64,000 nucleotides of DNA, taken from assembly GCA_020634035.1 (NCBI GenBank), contig JACKCM010000001.1, forward strand, positions 744,001-808,000, written 5' to 3'. Made by a program: the position numbers and the translations under genes. Each line of letters begins with the position of its first letter. Position 1 is the first letter of the stretch. This document shows, one piece after another, positions 24,003 to 32,140 of this stretch. The notes under the pieces are model-generated. The model had not been told where the DNA came from. It ran no database searches and worked only from the letters and a program-made list of their open reading frames with translations. Origin of the DNA: Candidatus Obscuribacterales bacterium. GTDB lineage: Bacteria; Cyanobacteriota; Vampirovibrionia; Obscuribacterales; Obscuribacteraceae.

Positions 24003-24372
24003 TTTTTCATCCTTGACTTTGACTGCTTTTCTATTCTGGGCAGTCCGGTTTCGTTTGCTTCATTGCTTGCAGGCGTGATTCCCCAACCGGCTTGATCCGG
24101 AAGGAATTATCAGTTTGAGCTTTTGCAGTTCTAGATTCGGTTAGGGAAAAGACGCTCTGAACAAGAAATGAAGATACTTTGGTTTATCAAATAGTCGTTT
24201 TTCAGGGCATGAAACCGTTGTAAAGAAGTGTCTTTTACACGAGTCAACAAATCCAGGCTTCCTGGACTTTTGGGGTTTGGAAGGAAGAAAGAACCTGGTT
24301 ATTGAGCTGGCTTAACTAGCGGAGAGGACTGGAGTTTTTTTGTTTGTAACACTATAAACCATAGTATAAAGT
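24003..24372. other. 370-base gap between NADAR and the small membrane gene
   Basis: No gene seen. It should contain the NADAR promoter. A short hairpin (TCCAGG-CTT-CCTGGA, about 24251-24265, followed by CTTTTGG) and a T-rich run (24335-24346) are present. The A/T element lies at the far end. Confidence 0.5.
24351..24370 (+). repeat. A/T element, copy 6
   Basis: ACTATAAACCATAGTATAAA, the most symmetrical copy: ACTAT and ATAGT are exact complements. It lies 11 bases from a terminator hairpin for the minus-strand gene. Confidence 0.6.
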
Positions 24373-24416
24373 GACAAAAGAAAGTATCGATGAGAAGCGT
24401 GTTCCCATCGATACTT
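24373..24416 (-). terminator. Terminator of the M48/small membrane protein unit
   Basis: AAGTATCGATG (24382-24392) with CATCGATACTT (24406-24416), 11 bp perfect; TTTCTTTTGTC follows on the minus strand. Confidence 0.85.
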
Positions 24417-24445
24417 AAGCAGAGTATTCAGGTTAGATACCTGAA

Positions 24446-24694
24446 TTAGCCGCCGGTGTTTCCGTCGTCGTCGTTCTTGCCGGAGCGAGCCGCACGCTCA
24501 CGCAGGCAGCGAGCGCCCCAGCCGACGAGATAGCCGCCGATGGCAGCACCCATGACATAGGTCGGGTTCAGGACGAAGAACACACCCCAGATGCCGAGCA
24601 GCATCAGGTCGGAGGAGATATGGCGGGAGCGCATCGAGCCCAGAAAGATGCCCAGGGCGCCGAAGAGCACGGCCATGATCAGTTGCGATTCCAT
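24446..24694 (-). CDS. Small membrane protein, 82 residues
   Basis: Unknown function. Hydrophobic spans at about 4-20 (QLIMAVLFGALGIFLGS), 28-42 (DLMLLGIWGVFFVLN) and 46-58 (VMGAAIGGYLVGWG), then a basic and Gly/Asp-rich tail (RERAARSGKNDDDGNTGG). I start it at 24694, where AAAGGA lies before the ATG. It follows the M48 protease gene by 72 bases on the same strand and shares its terminator, so the two are probably one unit. Confidence 0.7.
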   Translation of the reverse strand: MESQLIMAVLFGALGIFLGSMRSRHISSDLMLLGIWGVFFVLNPTYVMGAAIGGYLVGWGARCLRERAARSGKNDDDGNTGG

Positions 24695-24766
24695 GATTTT
24701 TTCCTTTTCATTTCTCAGAAGCTGCAGCAAAGTTGAGGAGAAGACCTCAGAAACTCAGGTGAATCT

Positions 24767-25843
24767 TCAATAGATTCGTGGACAATAGTCCCCGCGAAAT
24801 TCGTCGAGCTGCTTGAGCCGCTCGGGAATCGGCGGATGTTGCTGTCCGATTCTCTGCCACCACTGGCGAAGGCGACCACCAGAGCTCTGGTTGTCTCCTT
24901 CAAGCGAGGCGAAGAGATCTTCATCGTCGTGGAGGCTGACGAAGAGCATCGGTGCTAGCCCGCTCATCAGCATGTGAATGCGAATCTCGAAGATGTTCAT
25001 GCTCATCCACAGCGTGATCTTCTGAAGGGCTGAGGAGAGCGCGCAGGGGTCCTGGGTCCAGGCGACGGCCAGGGCATCGGCGTGCGATTCTCTGGATCGG
25101 CTTACAAAAAGCGTCACCAGTCGCGCGAAAAACCCTGCTATGAAAAAGACCGCCATGAAGAAAATCAGTCCACCGACTCCAGCGCCTCCGGCGAAGAAGC
25201 GCTTCTTCTGACGGGTCTTCTTCTCGAGGCGACCGAGCAGATTCTTAGATTCCTGCTTGCAGAAGAGCGGGTTGAAGATTGCCGGCAGTCCCTGGGCTAG
25301 AATGAGGGCGAAGATCGATCCAAGAACGGCGGTGAAAGAGGTGATGGTGACATCGTTGCTCTTAATATGAGCCAGTTCGTGGGCGATGACCGCTTTCAAC
25401 TCATCATCGGTCAGGTCAATCGACAAAAGACCTTCGGTGGCGGCGATAAAGGCATTGTTCTGATTCCTGCCCGTGGCGAAAGCATTGGGAACAGGCATCG
25501 GTGAAACATAGACCGGTGGTTTGACCTTCAGTCCGGTCAGGGGAAAGAGTTCGTCGACAATCCGCTCCAGCCTTTGATGGCGCGGATCGAAAGGATTGGG
25601 CGGGTCGCAGCGCATCAGCTTTTTGACCATTTTTGCGCTGTTGAACCAACCGTAGATTGGCGAGATCAACCAGAAGATCATCAGTCCCACCAGAATCGAC
25701 CAGTGCATACCGAGCATGAATAGAGCCACCGTCGACAATCCTGCCAGAAGCAGAATGCCACCGATGGTCTGCATCCATGCTTTGCGGATATGACTGGCAA
25801 CCTTGCCCGTGTTGACACCGGGCTGATTTGGAAACTGGTCCAT
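24767..25843 (-). CDS. M48 family metalloprotease (HtpX-like)
   Basis: A membrane zinc protease of 358 residues. Two spans near the N-terminus (about 22-60) are followed by the domain with the zinc motif HELAH (in DDELKAVIAHELAHIKSNDVT) and the third ligand region SRSRESHADALAV (ESHAD). Two more spans lie between (about 165-182 and 205-235). Family members such as HtpX remove misfolded membrane proteins and often act alongside FtsH, which is encoded 4 kb away. I chose the start at 25843 because GGAG lies 6 bases before it; 25855 would add four residues. The long polar C-terminal part is of unknown role. Confidence 0.9.
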   Translation of the reverse strand: MDQFPNQPGVNTGKVASHIRKAWMQTIGGILLLAGLSTVALFMLGMHWSILVGLMIFWLISPIYGWFNSAKMVKKLMRCDPPNPFDPRHQRLERIVDELFPLTGLKVKPPVYVSPMPVPNAFATGRNQNNAFIAATEGLLSIDLTDDELKAVIAHELAHIKSNDVTITSFTAVLGSIFALILAQGLPAIFNPLFCKQESKNLLGRLEKKTRQKKRFFAGGAGVGGLIFFMAVFFIAGFFARLVTLFVSRSRESHADALAVAWTQDPCALSSALQKITLWMSMNIFEIRIHMLMSGLAPMLFVSLHDDEDLFASLEGDNQSSGGRLRQWWQRIGQQHPPIPERLKQLDEFRGDYCPRIY

Positions 25844-26173
25844 ATCTATCTCCATTTCTCTCAGGAGAGGTCAGTCTATGAGCCGCGTCGGGCGCAGGCT
25901 CCACTGCATTACAAACAACACTTTCGTTCTTCGGTTCGATATATCCGAAGGAGGTGTTGCATAGTTCTAGAACTAAGGGTTCTGTTAGATAATTGACGCG
26001 AAAATAAATTTGAAAGAAGACAAACAAAGACTATTGATTCAGTAAGCTTCAATTCAACCTGACTGAGGTCTTTACAGTTAGCGGTATATTTCTGTGCGAA
26101 GCTGTTATCAAGTTCTTCTAAAGATAAACCTGATTGAATCTGAAGCCTTCGCTAACCAGCCAAAGTCAAGGTG

Positions 26174-26713
26174 TCAAGGGCTTTCGCTTTTCTTACCTGA
26201 GCAACAAGAAGAGTTTTTCTTCTCTCCAGATTCTTTTTTAGGGCTCGACGGCTTTTCTTTATTCTTGTCTTTATCAGATGAGTCTTTCCAGAGTCGTTCC
26301 GCTTTGTATTTTTTCAAGGTCTCGCTCTCTACCTGAAAAGGATACTCGTGCTCATAACGCTTATCGATGTACTTTTGAATCTCGGCAAGGGACTTTTTTT
26401 TGCGGTGCATTTTAAGGGCCAGCAGAGCTTCTTCCTGGCAGATATGGCAGTCGACCCCGTGGTCCGACGTGAAACATTCTAATAAGCTGCCATGGCAATC
26501 GGTCCTGTCACAGCCGCAATAACAGAAAAGTTTGTCGCAAATTTCCGGAACCTTCTGGGCTGCAACATAGCCGGCTTTCGCCTGACCGAAGAATTGATGT
26601 GGATCGAGAACCTCTTTCGTTTCTGCAGAAGCGGTCAGGTTCATCGTCAGCAAATAAAAGCAGATCAAACACTGAGTGACAAAAGTAAGCTTCGTTGCTA
26701 GAGGTGGTCTCAT
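26174..26713 (-). CDS. Secreted PCYCGC-type Cys-rich protein
   Basis: 179 residues with an N-terminal signal peptide (FVTQCLICFYLLTMNLTASA). A Cys-rich domain follows, with KLFCYCGCDRTDCHGSLLECF then HGVDCHICQEEA, the pattern of the PCYCGC family, which probably binds metal or forms disulfides. A helical, highly basic C-terminal half ends SSCCSGKKSESP. Start at the ATG at 26713; the open frame continues much further upstream, antisense to mnmG, which I reject. Divergent from mnmG with 129 bases between the starts. Confidence 0.78.
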   Translation of the reverse strand: MRPPLATKLTFVTQCLICFYLLTMNLTASAETKEVLDPHQFFGQAKAGYVAAQKVPEICDKLFCYCGCDRTDCHGSLLECFTSDHGVDCHICQEEALLALKMHRKKKSLAEIQKYIDKRYEHEYPFQVESETLKKYKAERLWKDSSDKDKNKEKPSSPKKESGEKKNSSCCSGKKSESP

Positions 26714-26842
26714 ATCTATCGCCTTGGTGCCCGGGCATCCTACACATAAGTATATTATTTTTGATGTTATCAAGATACGACTAGCCTTTTTTGATATGAT
26801 TCTCGATCTTGCGTATATAGCGTTTTTTGGGTTTCCGTTTAT

Positions 26843-28735
26843 ATGGATTTCGACATCATAATAGTCGGTGGAGGCCATGCCGGAGCGGAAGCTGCTAATG
26901 CTGCTTCCCGGTTGGGCATGAAAACTGTCCTTCTGGCTGTTAACCTGGATACCATAGGCGCAATGCCTTGCAATCCAGCCGTCGGTGGACCGGGTAAGTC
27001 GCATCTGGCCCGCGAGGTGGATGCCCTGGGTGGTGTTATAGGCATAGCTGCCGACGCCACCTATCTGCAGCTCAGAACATTGAACCTCAGTCGCGGACCG
27101 GCTGTTCACGCTTTGAGAGCACAGTCTGACAAGCGTGAATACAGTCAGTGGATGAAGACTTATCTCGAATCTCTGCCCAATTTGACCCTGCGCCAGGGCA
27201 TGGTGCAGAAATTTCTGGTCAAGAACGGTCGTATAGAAGGGGTTGAACTCGCCTTTGGTGAAAAAATCACAGCCCGGGCGGTGGTGCTCTGTGCCGGTAC
27301 CTTTCTGGAAGGCACAATCTGGATCGGCAAAGAGACACAGCCTGCAGGTCGAGCCGGAGAGTTTCCTGCTGTCGGCTTGAGCGCCAATTTGAAATCTATG
27401 GGATTTACCATGGGGCGCCTCAAGACAGGTACTCCTCCCCGTATTGATGGACGAACCATCGATTATACGGATCTGCCGGTGGTGGCAGGAGATGAGCAGC
27501 CAGGATTCTTCTCTTTTCTAGATAAGCGTCCGGTCCGGGAGCAGATGCCCTGCTATCAGACCAGAACCACCGAAAAGACCCACGAGTTGATTCGGGCTAA
27601 TCTGAATGAATCGCCTATGTACTCCGGCATGATTCATGGAGTAGGTCCGCGCTACTGTCCATCTATAGAAGACAAGATTGTTCGATTCGCCGATAAAGAC
27701 AGCCACTCTTTCTTCATTGAGCCGGAAGGCAGAGATACCTATGAAATCTATTTGCAGGGCTGTTCCACCAGTCTGCCGGTCTGGATACAACACCAGATCG
27801 TGGCGAGCTTACCTGGATTCGAAAATGCTCAAATGGTCAGACCGGCTTATGCTGTCGAATACGACTATCTGCCGGCGGTTCAGTTTAACCACAGTTTGAT
27901 GGCCAAGGATCTGGAAGGTTTCTTCGCTGCCGGTCAGATTCTGGGCACCAGTGGATACGAAGAAGCCGCTGCCCAGGGCATCATCGCCGGTATCAATGCC
28001 GCCAACTATGTGATGGAGCGAGAAGCCCTTGTTCTGCCGCGTTCATCTAGTTATACCGGCACTCTCATCGATGATCTGGTTACCAAAGAGATTGGTGAAC
28101 CTTATCGAATGATGACTTCCAGGTCAGAATACAGGCTGCTTTTGCGACAGGACAATGCCGACGCCAGATTGACCCCTATCGGGCGCGAAATAGGCATGGT
28201 GGATGATTATCGCTATCGGATTTTCCTCGACAAGCAAGAATCTATAAAAGAGGAAAAGTCCCGTCTATCCGCCACTCGTATCCATCCGGATCAATCATGG
28301 AACGAGGCGCTTTCAGAAGTCGGCGAGGAGATTAAACAATCCCTCACCCTCGAAGAGTTGTTGCGTCGCCCCCGGGTGCCATACAGCCTGATAGAGGGTC
28401 TTGCCCCGGCTTACGATGATGATCATTCCAGACCGTTTCCTTTTTCTCTGGAGATCGAAACCGATATCAAATACGCTGGTTATATAGAACGCCAGAAGGC
28501 TCAAATCGAAGCTGCGGAGAAATACGACCAGGTTAGACTTCCGGAAGATGTTGACTATGAAACTATTGATCATCTATCCAAAGAGACCCGAGAAAAGCTC
28601 AATCGAATTCGTCCGGCTAATTTGGGCCAGGCTTCCCGCATCGGTGGCGTTCGACCAGCCGATATTTCGGTTCTGATGATCTGGCTTGAAACAAGACGAA
28701 AGAAGAACAGCAAAGTGGCTTTCGTGGAAGCCTGA
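26843..28735 (+). CDS. mnmG: tRNA uridine-5-carboxymethylaminomethyl modification enzyme
   Basis: The FAD-binding partner of MnmE; together they modify the wobble uridine of several tRNAs. 630 residues, normal length. Signatures are the N-terminal FAD loop GGGHAGAEAA, CNPAVGGPGKSHLAREVDALGG with the catalytic Cys, the second Cys segment MPCYQTRT, and the C-terminal helical domain (SRIGGVRPADISVLMIWLE). No Shine-Dalgarno site, as for other housekeeping genes here. A secreted-protein gene begins 2 bases after its stop, so they share a transcript. mnmE and rsmG are not in the window. Confidence 0.97.
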   Translation: MDFDIIIVGGGHAGAEAANAASRLGMKTVLLAVNLDTIGAMPCNPAVGGPGKSHLAREVDALGGVIGIAADATYLQLRTLNLSRGPAVHALRAQSDKREYSQWMKTYLESLPNLTLRQGMVQKFLVKNGRIEGVELAFGEKITARAVVLCAGTFLEGTIWIGKETQPAGRAGEFPAVGLSANLKSMGFTMGRLKTGTPPRIDGRTIDYTDLPVVAGDEQPGFFSFLDKRPVREQMPCYQTRTTEKTHELIRANLNESPMYSGMIHGVGPRYCPSIEDKIVRFADKDSHSFFIEPEGRDTYEIYLQGCSTSLPVWIQHQIVASLPGFENAQMVRPAYAVEYDYLPAVQFNHSLMAKDLEGFFAAGQILGTSGYEEAAAQGIIAGINAANYVMEREALVLPRSSSYTGTLIDDLVTKEIGEPYRMMTSRSEYRLLLRQDNADARLTPIGREIGMVDDYRYRIFLDKQESIKEEKSRLSATRIHPDQSWNEALSEVGEEIKQSLTLEELLRRPRVPYSLIEGLAPAYDDDHSRPFPFSLEIETDIKYAGYIERQKAQIEAAEKYDQVRLPEDVDYETIDHLSKETREKLNRIRPANLGQASRIGGVRPADISVLMIWLETRRKKNSKVAFVEA

Positions 28736-28737
28736 CA

Positions 28738-29460
28738 ATGAGATCTATAATTCTATCGGCGCTTCTGATCTGTGTTACGGCTGTCTCTGCTCCGGCGGAG
28801 CAGTTGGTAAGTGGTGGTACTGGTGGTGCTCCGGCCCGCATCAATATGGAGATTTCCCATAGCGACTATCTTCCGTCTCTGCCGCCTTCTCTTCATAAGG
28901 GCAACTATTTTTCCGGCTGGTCGGACCCCGGTAAGGAGGTCGCGAAGAAAAGGCAGCCTCGGGGAGATCAGGGCTTTGTAATTCCACGATGGTTAGCCGG
29001 TAAATGGAGGCGTGATCAGTCCACCGAGACGAGGCGTGTCGAGCTGCCGTCCGGAAAGGCGATTAAAACCACCGGCACCACAACCGCTCGTAGCGAAGAT
29101 GTTTTCGGAACTTATCAAGATTCGGAAGGTAAAATTTGGCAGGTATTCAATCCCAGGCAGTCCACCGGTGTCGTAGACCGGGGAGAGATGATCGATCATC
29201 ATCGGGTGATGGATTATAAGATCGAGGTTTTAGATGACCGGACGGTTGTGGTCGAAGTAACTGCTTCCCATCTGGTGGTGAGCAAAGATCGTAAGCAGAT
29301 AATCAAGGCTTTTCAGGACGAAGAGCTGAACACTTACACCCTCCAGAAGGACGGCAGGGCCAAGACCGAGAGCTCTGTCAAAGTTTTTGACCAGCTGGGA
29401 AAACCGGTTCTGCTCACCCATTCGATATCGTATGTGACCAAAATTCAGTCTCTTGACTAA
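28738..29460 (+). CDS. Secreted hypothetical protein, 240 residues
   Basis: An N-terminal signal peptide (IILSALLICVTAVSAPAEQ) and no other span, so exported. The mature part contains a beta-rich domain (about 80-235: RWLAGKWRRDQSTETRRVELPSG ... YKIEVLDDRTVVVEVTASHL), reminiscent of lipocalin-like or stress-response barrels, but no family is recognised. It starts 2 bases after the mnmG stop and is probably translated from the same message. The codon use matches mnmG. Confidence 0.72.
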   Translation: MRSIILSALLICVTAVSAPAEQLVSGGTGGAPARINMEISHSDYLPSLPPSLHKGNYFSGWSDPGKEVAKKRQPRGDQGFVIPRWLAGKWRRDQSTETRRVELPSGKAIKTTGTTTARSEDVFGTYQDSEGKIWQVFNPRQSTGVVDRGEMIDHHRVMDYKIEVLDDRTVVVEVTASHLVVSKDRKQIIKAFQDEELNTYTLQKDGRAKTESSVKVFDQLGKPVLLTHSISYVTKIQSLD

Positions 29461-29670
29461 GGGCTGTCTGTAAAGATAATTACCGGCGTCCGGCGCCATT
29501 ACATAAGTTTTTGGTCTTATATTCGGTTGATCAGTTTACAATGACCTCTTATCAGGGCAAGAAGTTATTGGCTACCGAGCTGATTCTCCCGTCGCGAGAG
29601 GTCGAAGTAGGCTCCAGGTATTTCTTTTGCCTGAATAGAATTGAATGAATTAGAGGGAAGTCCGCGAAAC

Positions 29671-32118
29671 GTGTCTCCAAGTTTTTTTAAACCGAAGCAA
29701 ACCATCAATCGTTCTACTAACGACAACAAAATTGGTGAGCTTTTGGTCAAGGCGCAAATTATCAGCCAGAAGCAATTAGACGAGTGTGTTCGCCTTGCGG
29801 GAAGTAAGCGTCTTCATCTTGGTCAGATGTTGATAATGTCCGGATACATCACTCCCAGAGACCTCCAGTCGGCGGTGGACGCTCAATCTTCACTGCGTGA
29901 CAGAAAAATCGAAGAAACTTTTGCGATCAAATGTTTGAATATTTCCTGTAAGTCCGAACGCAGTTTCTCTTCTGTGGTCGATGAACAGGCTGCCATCCAA
30001 GAAGAGACTGACGCCAACCAGGAATACACCCTGGGTCATCTGTTGTTCGAAGCCGAAGCGGTCAGTAAAGATCAGCTCGACGCGGCGGTGCAAAGAAGTT
30101 ATGCCACGGGTATCCCTATGGGGCGGATCCTCGTTCTAAACAATGCTTGTGACGAATATCTGCTGGCTAAAGCGCTCGACCTCCTGGTCAAAGTTCGCGA
30201 TGGTCTGGCAGAGCGGGACGACGCTGTTGAGGCACTGCGGACCGTTATCGGTGCGGCCTCCGAGACGCCGGCCACGAAAAGTCTTCTTCTGCCTCCTACC
30301 GGCAAGAAAATCCGACTGGGTGAATTGTTGCTCAGAGCAGGAGTAATGGGTGAAGGCGATGTGCTCAACGCCGTGGAACTCGGGCTTACCTACAAAGTAC
30401 ATATCGGCCAGATCATGGTGGAGCAGGGTTATGTAGCCCAGCACGTGGTCGAATCTGCGCTGGAGCTGCAAAATTATGTCGAGGCCGAGCAGATAAATGC
30501 CGATCAGGCGGTAGAGACTCTGCGTCGAATCGTTTCTGAAGGTGGTTCGGTGCAGGCGATGCTCGGAGCGATAAATACCGCATCGAGCGGATCACAGTCT
30601 TCGACCGGGGCAATCTCTTTTGAGAAATTGCTGACTTTATCGAGAGTGATAGGTCAGGATCAGATAGATGAAGCTTTCAATATATGTCGGCAGACCCCGG
30701 AAGCGCTGGCCAAGATTTTGAGATTGACCGGCTTTATTGATGAGGGAGTACATGACGCCGTGCTGCGCTGTCACCAGTTAATGGATGGCGGCAGTTTGAA
30801 CCGTGACGATGCGCTGGTTGCGCTGGATTATTGTTTAAACAAGAATACAGACGGTTTGAAAAGTTTTGACGAAGTTCTGGCAGAATTAGGCTGGAACGGA
30901 GATTCGGGCATGTCATCGGCTTCCTCGCAATATGACACTATGCCGGCTGAATCGGGCTTCGATTCGAATCAGGATCTGCAAGAGGAACCAATTGCTCAAG
31001 ACCAGCAAGAGGAACCTGCCCAGGAAGGTGGTGGCTTTGATCTGCTAGCGCATTTCGGGCTCAGCGGCGAAGGCGAAGAAAGTTCCGAAGCTCAAAGCGA
31101 TGAAGGTGGTTGGGCTGCTGACCAGGTGGAGGATCCTGCTTCAGAAGCAGGCTTGAGTTCCTCCGATGTTCCTGCTGCCACTCTTACTGATCGCTTACTA
31201 GAACAGGCGGATGCTGCTCCAATAGTGACGCCTTCACCGTCAGACTCTAATTCGCGGCTTGCCGGAATTCTCGATAAACTTGCCGATGACACCGAAGAAG
31301 GTCAGCCGGCTACCCAGATGTTGCCTGAAGAAGAGCCGGAAGAGCTGGTCGAAACCACACCAAGTAACGGTCAGGGCGCCGAAGCTCCTGGTTTGAATCT
31401 TGCTGCAATGCTGGATCGCGAGTCTGGTCGTGATGACACCGCAGATAGTGCGCCGGCTCCGCCGCCGCCTCCTCCGGCAAGACCTCCGCGTCCTATGCCT
31501 ATAGACAGGGACAAGCTCAGAGAGCTAGAAAAGACTGTTGCTCCGGGTGGTCTCAATCTAGACCAGATGGCATTGACATTGCCCCAGGAAGAGGGCGCCG
31601 AAGACGAATCGGACAAGCAAGAAGCCGTGGGTGCTGCCATGTACAGGCTGGCCGAAAGCTATTTTGAGCAAGCTGATTATTCGGAAGCACAGAAAGTATA
31701 CGAGAAGATTCTTGCCATTAAACAGAAACAGCTTGGTGCTCAGGATCCCGGTCTGGTCGATGATCTTAATAAACTGGCCGAAGTTCTCTGGGTTCAGGGT
31801 AATTATAGAGCGGCAGAGCCATTTGTAAGAAGATCAGTTTCGATTCTCGAGAGCGCCCAACCTATGGACATGCTGAAGCTCTCAGAATCGGTCCGCACCC
31901 TTGCCGGTCTTTATTTTAAACAGGGCAAATATGAACCCTGTCTGCCTTTATTAGAACACGCCTTGATGATGAAGCGTATGGAGCTGGGTGAAGAGCATAA
32001 AGATGTGGGCAGCATTCTTAGAGAATATGCCAAACTTCTCAAAAAGCTGGGTCGCAAAGACGAAGCGGAACAACACTATCAGCAGTCCAAAGTGATTCTG
32101 GCTAAGTACAAGAAGTAA
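29671..32118 (+). CDS. Protein with four GspE-N-like repeats and C-terminal TPRs
   Basis: 815 residues. The first 380 contain four copies of a helical unit of about 60 residues in the pattern LGELLVxAxxxSxxQLDxA...LGQxLxxxGYI. This resembles the N-terminal domain of type II secretion and type IV pilus ATPases (MshEN/GspE-N), known in some cases to bind c-di-GMP. An acidic low-complexity linker follows (about 410-640, Gln/Glu/Asp, with PPPPPPARPPRP). The end has three or so kinesin-light-chain-type TPRs (YSEAQKVYEKILAIKQKQLG). No ATPase domain. GTG 29671 is preceded by AGAGGGAAG; TTG at 29641 is the alternative. Confidence 0.75.
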   Translation: MSPSFFKPKQTINRSTNDNKIGELLVKAQIISQKQLDECVRLAGSKRLHLGQMLIMSGYITPRDLQSAVDAQSSLRDRKIEETFAIKCLNISCKSERSFSSVVDEQAAIQEETDANQEYTLGHLLFEAEAVSKDQLDAAVQRSYATGIPMGRILVLNNACDEYLLAKALDLLVKVRDGLAERDDAVEALRTVIGAASETPATKSLLLPPTGKKIRLGELLLRAGVMGEGDVLNAVELGLTYKVHIGQIMVEQGYVAQHVVESALELQNYVEAEQINADQAVETLRRIVSEGGSVQAMLGAINTASSGSQSSTGAISFEKLLTLSRVIGQDQIDEAFNICRQTPEALAKILRLTGFIDEGVHDAVLRCHQLMDGGSLNRDDALVALDYCLNKNTDGLKSFDEVLAELGWNGDSGMSSASSQYDTMPAESGFDSNQDLQEEPIAQDQQEEPAQEGGGFDLLAHFGLSGEGEESSEAQSDEGGWAADQVEDPASEAGLSSSDVPAATLTDRLLEQADAAPIVTPSPSDSNSRLAGILDKLADDTEEGQPATQMLPEEEPEELVETTPSNGQGAEAPGLNLAAMLDRESGRDDTADSAPAPPPPPPARPPRPMPIDRDKLRELEKTVAPGGLNLDQMALTLPQEEGAEDESDKQEAVGAAMYRLAESYFEQADYSEAQKVYEKILAIKQKQLGAQDPGLVDDLNKLAEVLWVQGNYRAAEPFVRRSVSILESAQPMDMLKLSESVRTLAGLYFKQGKYEPCLPLLEHALMMKRMELGEEHKDVGSILREYAKLLKKLGRKDEAEQHYQQSKVILAKYKK

Positions 32119-32140
32119 GACAGCTCACTCAGTCCTGGTT

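Noticed and set aside
26714..27109. Upstream extension of the PCYCGC-protein frame, antisense to mnmG
   Set aside because: A signal peptide begins right at the ATG at 26713, and the extension overlaps the conserved FAD-binding start of mnmG.
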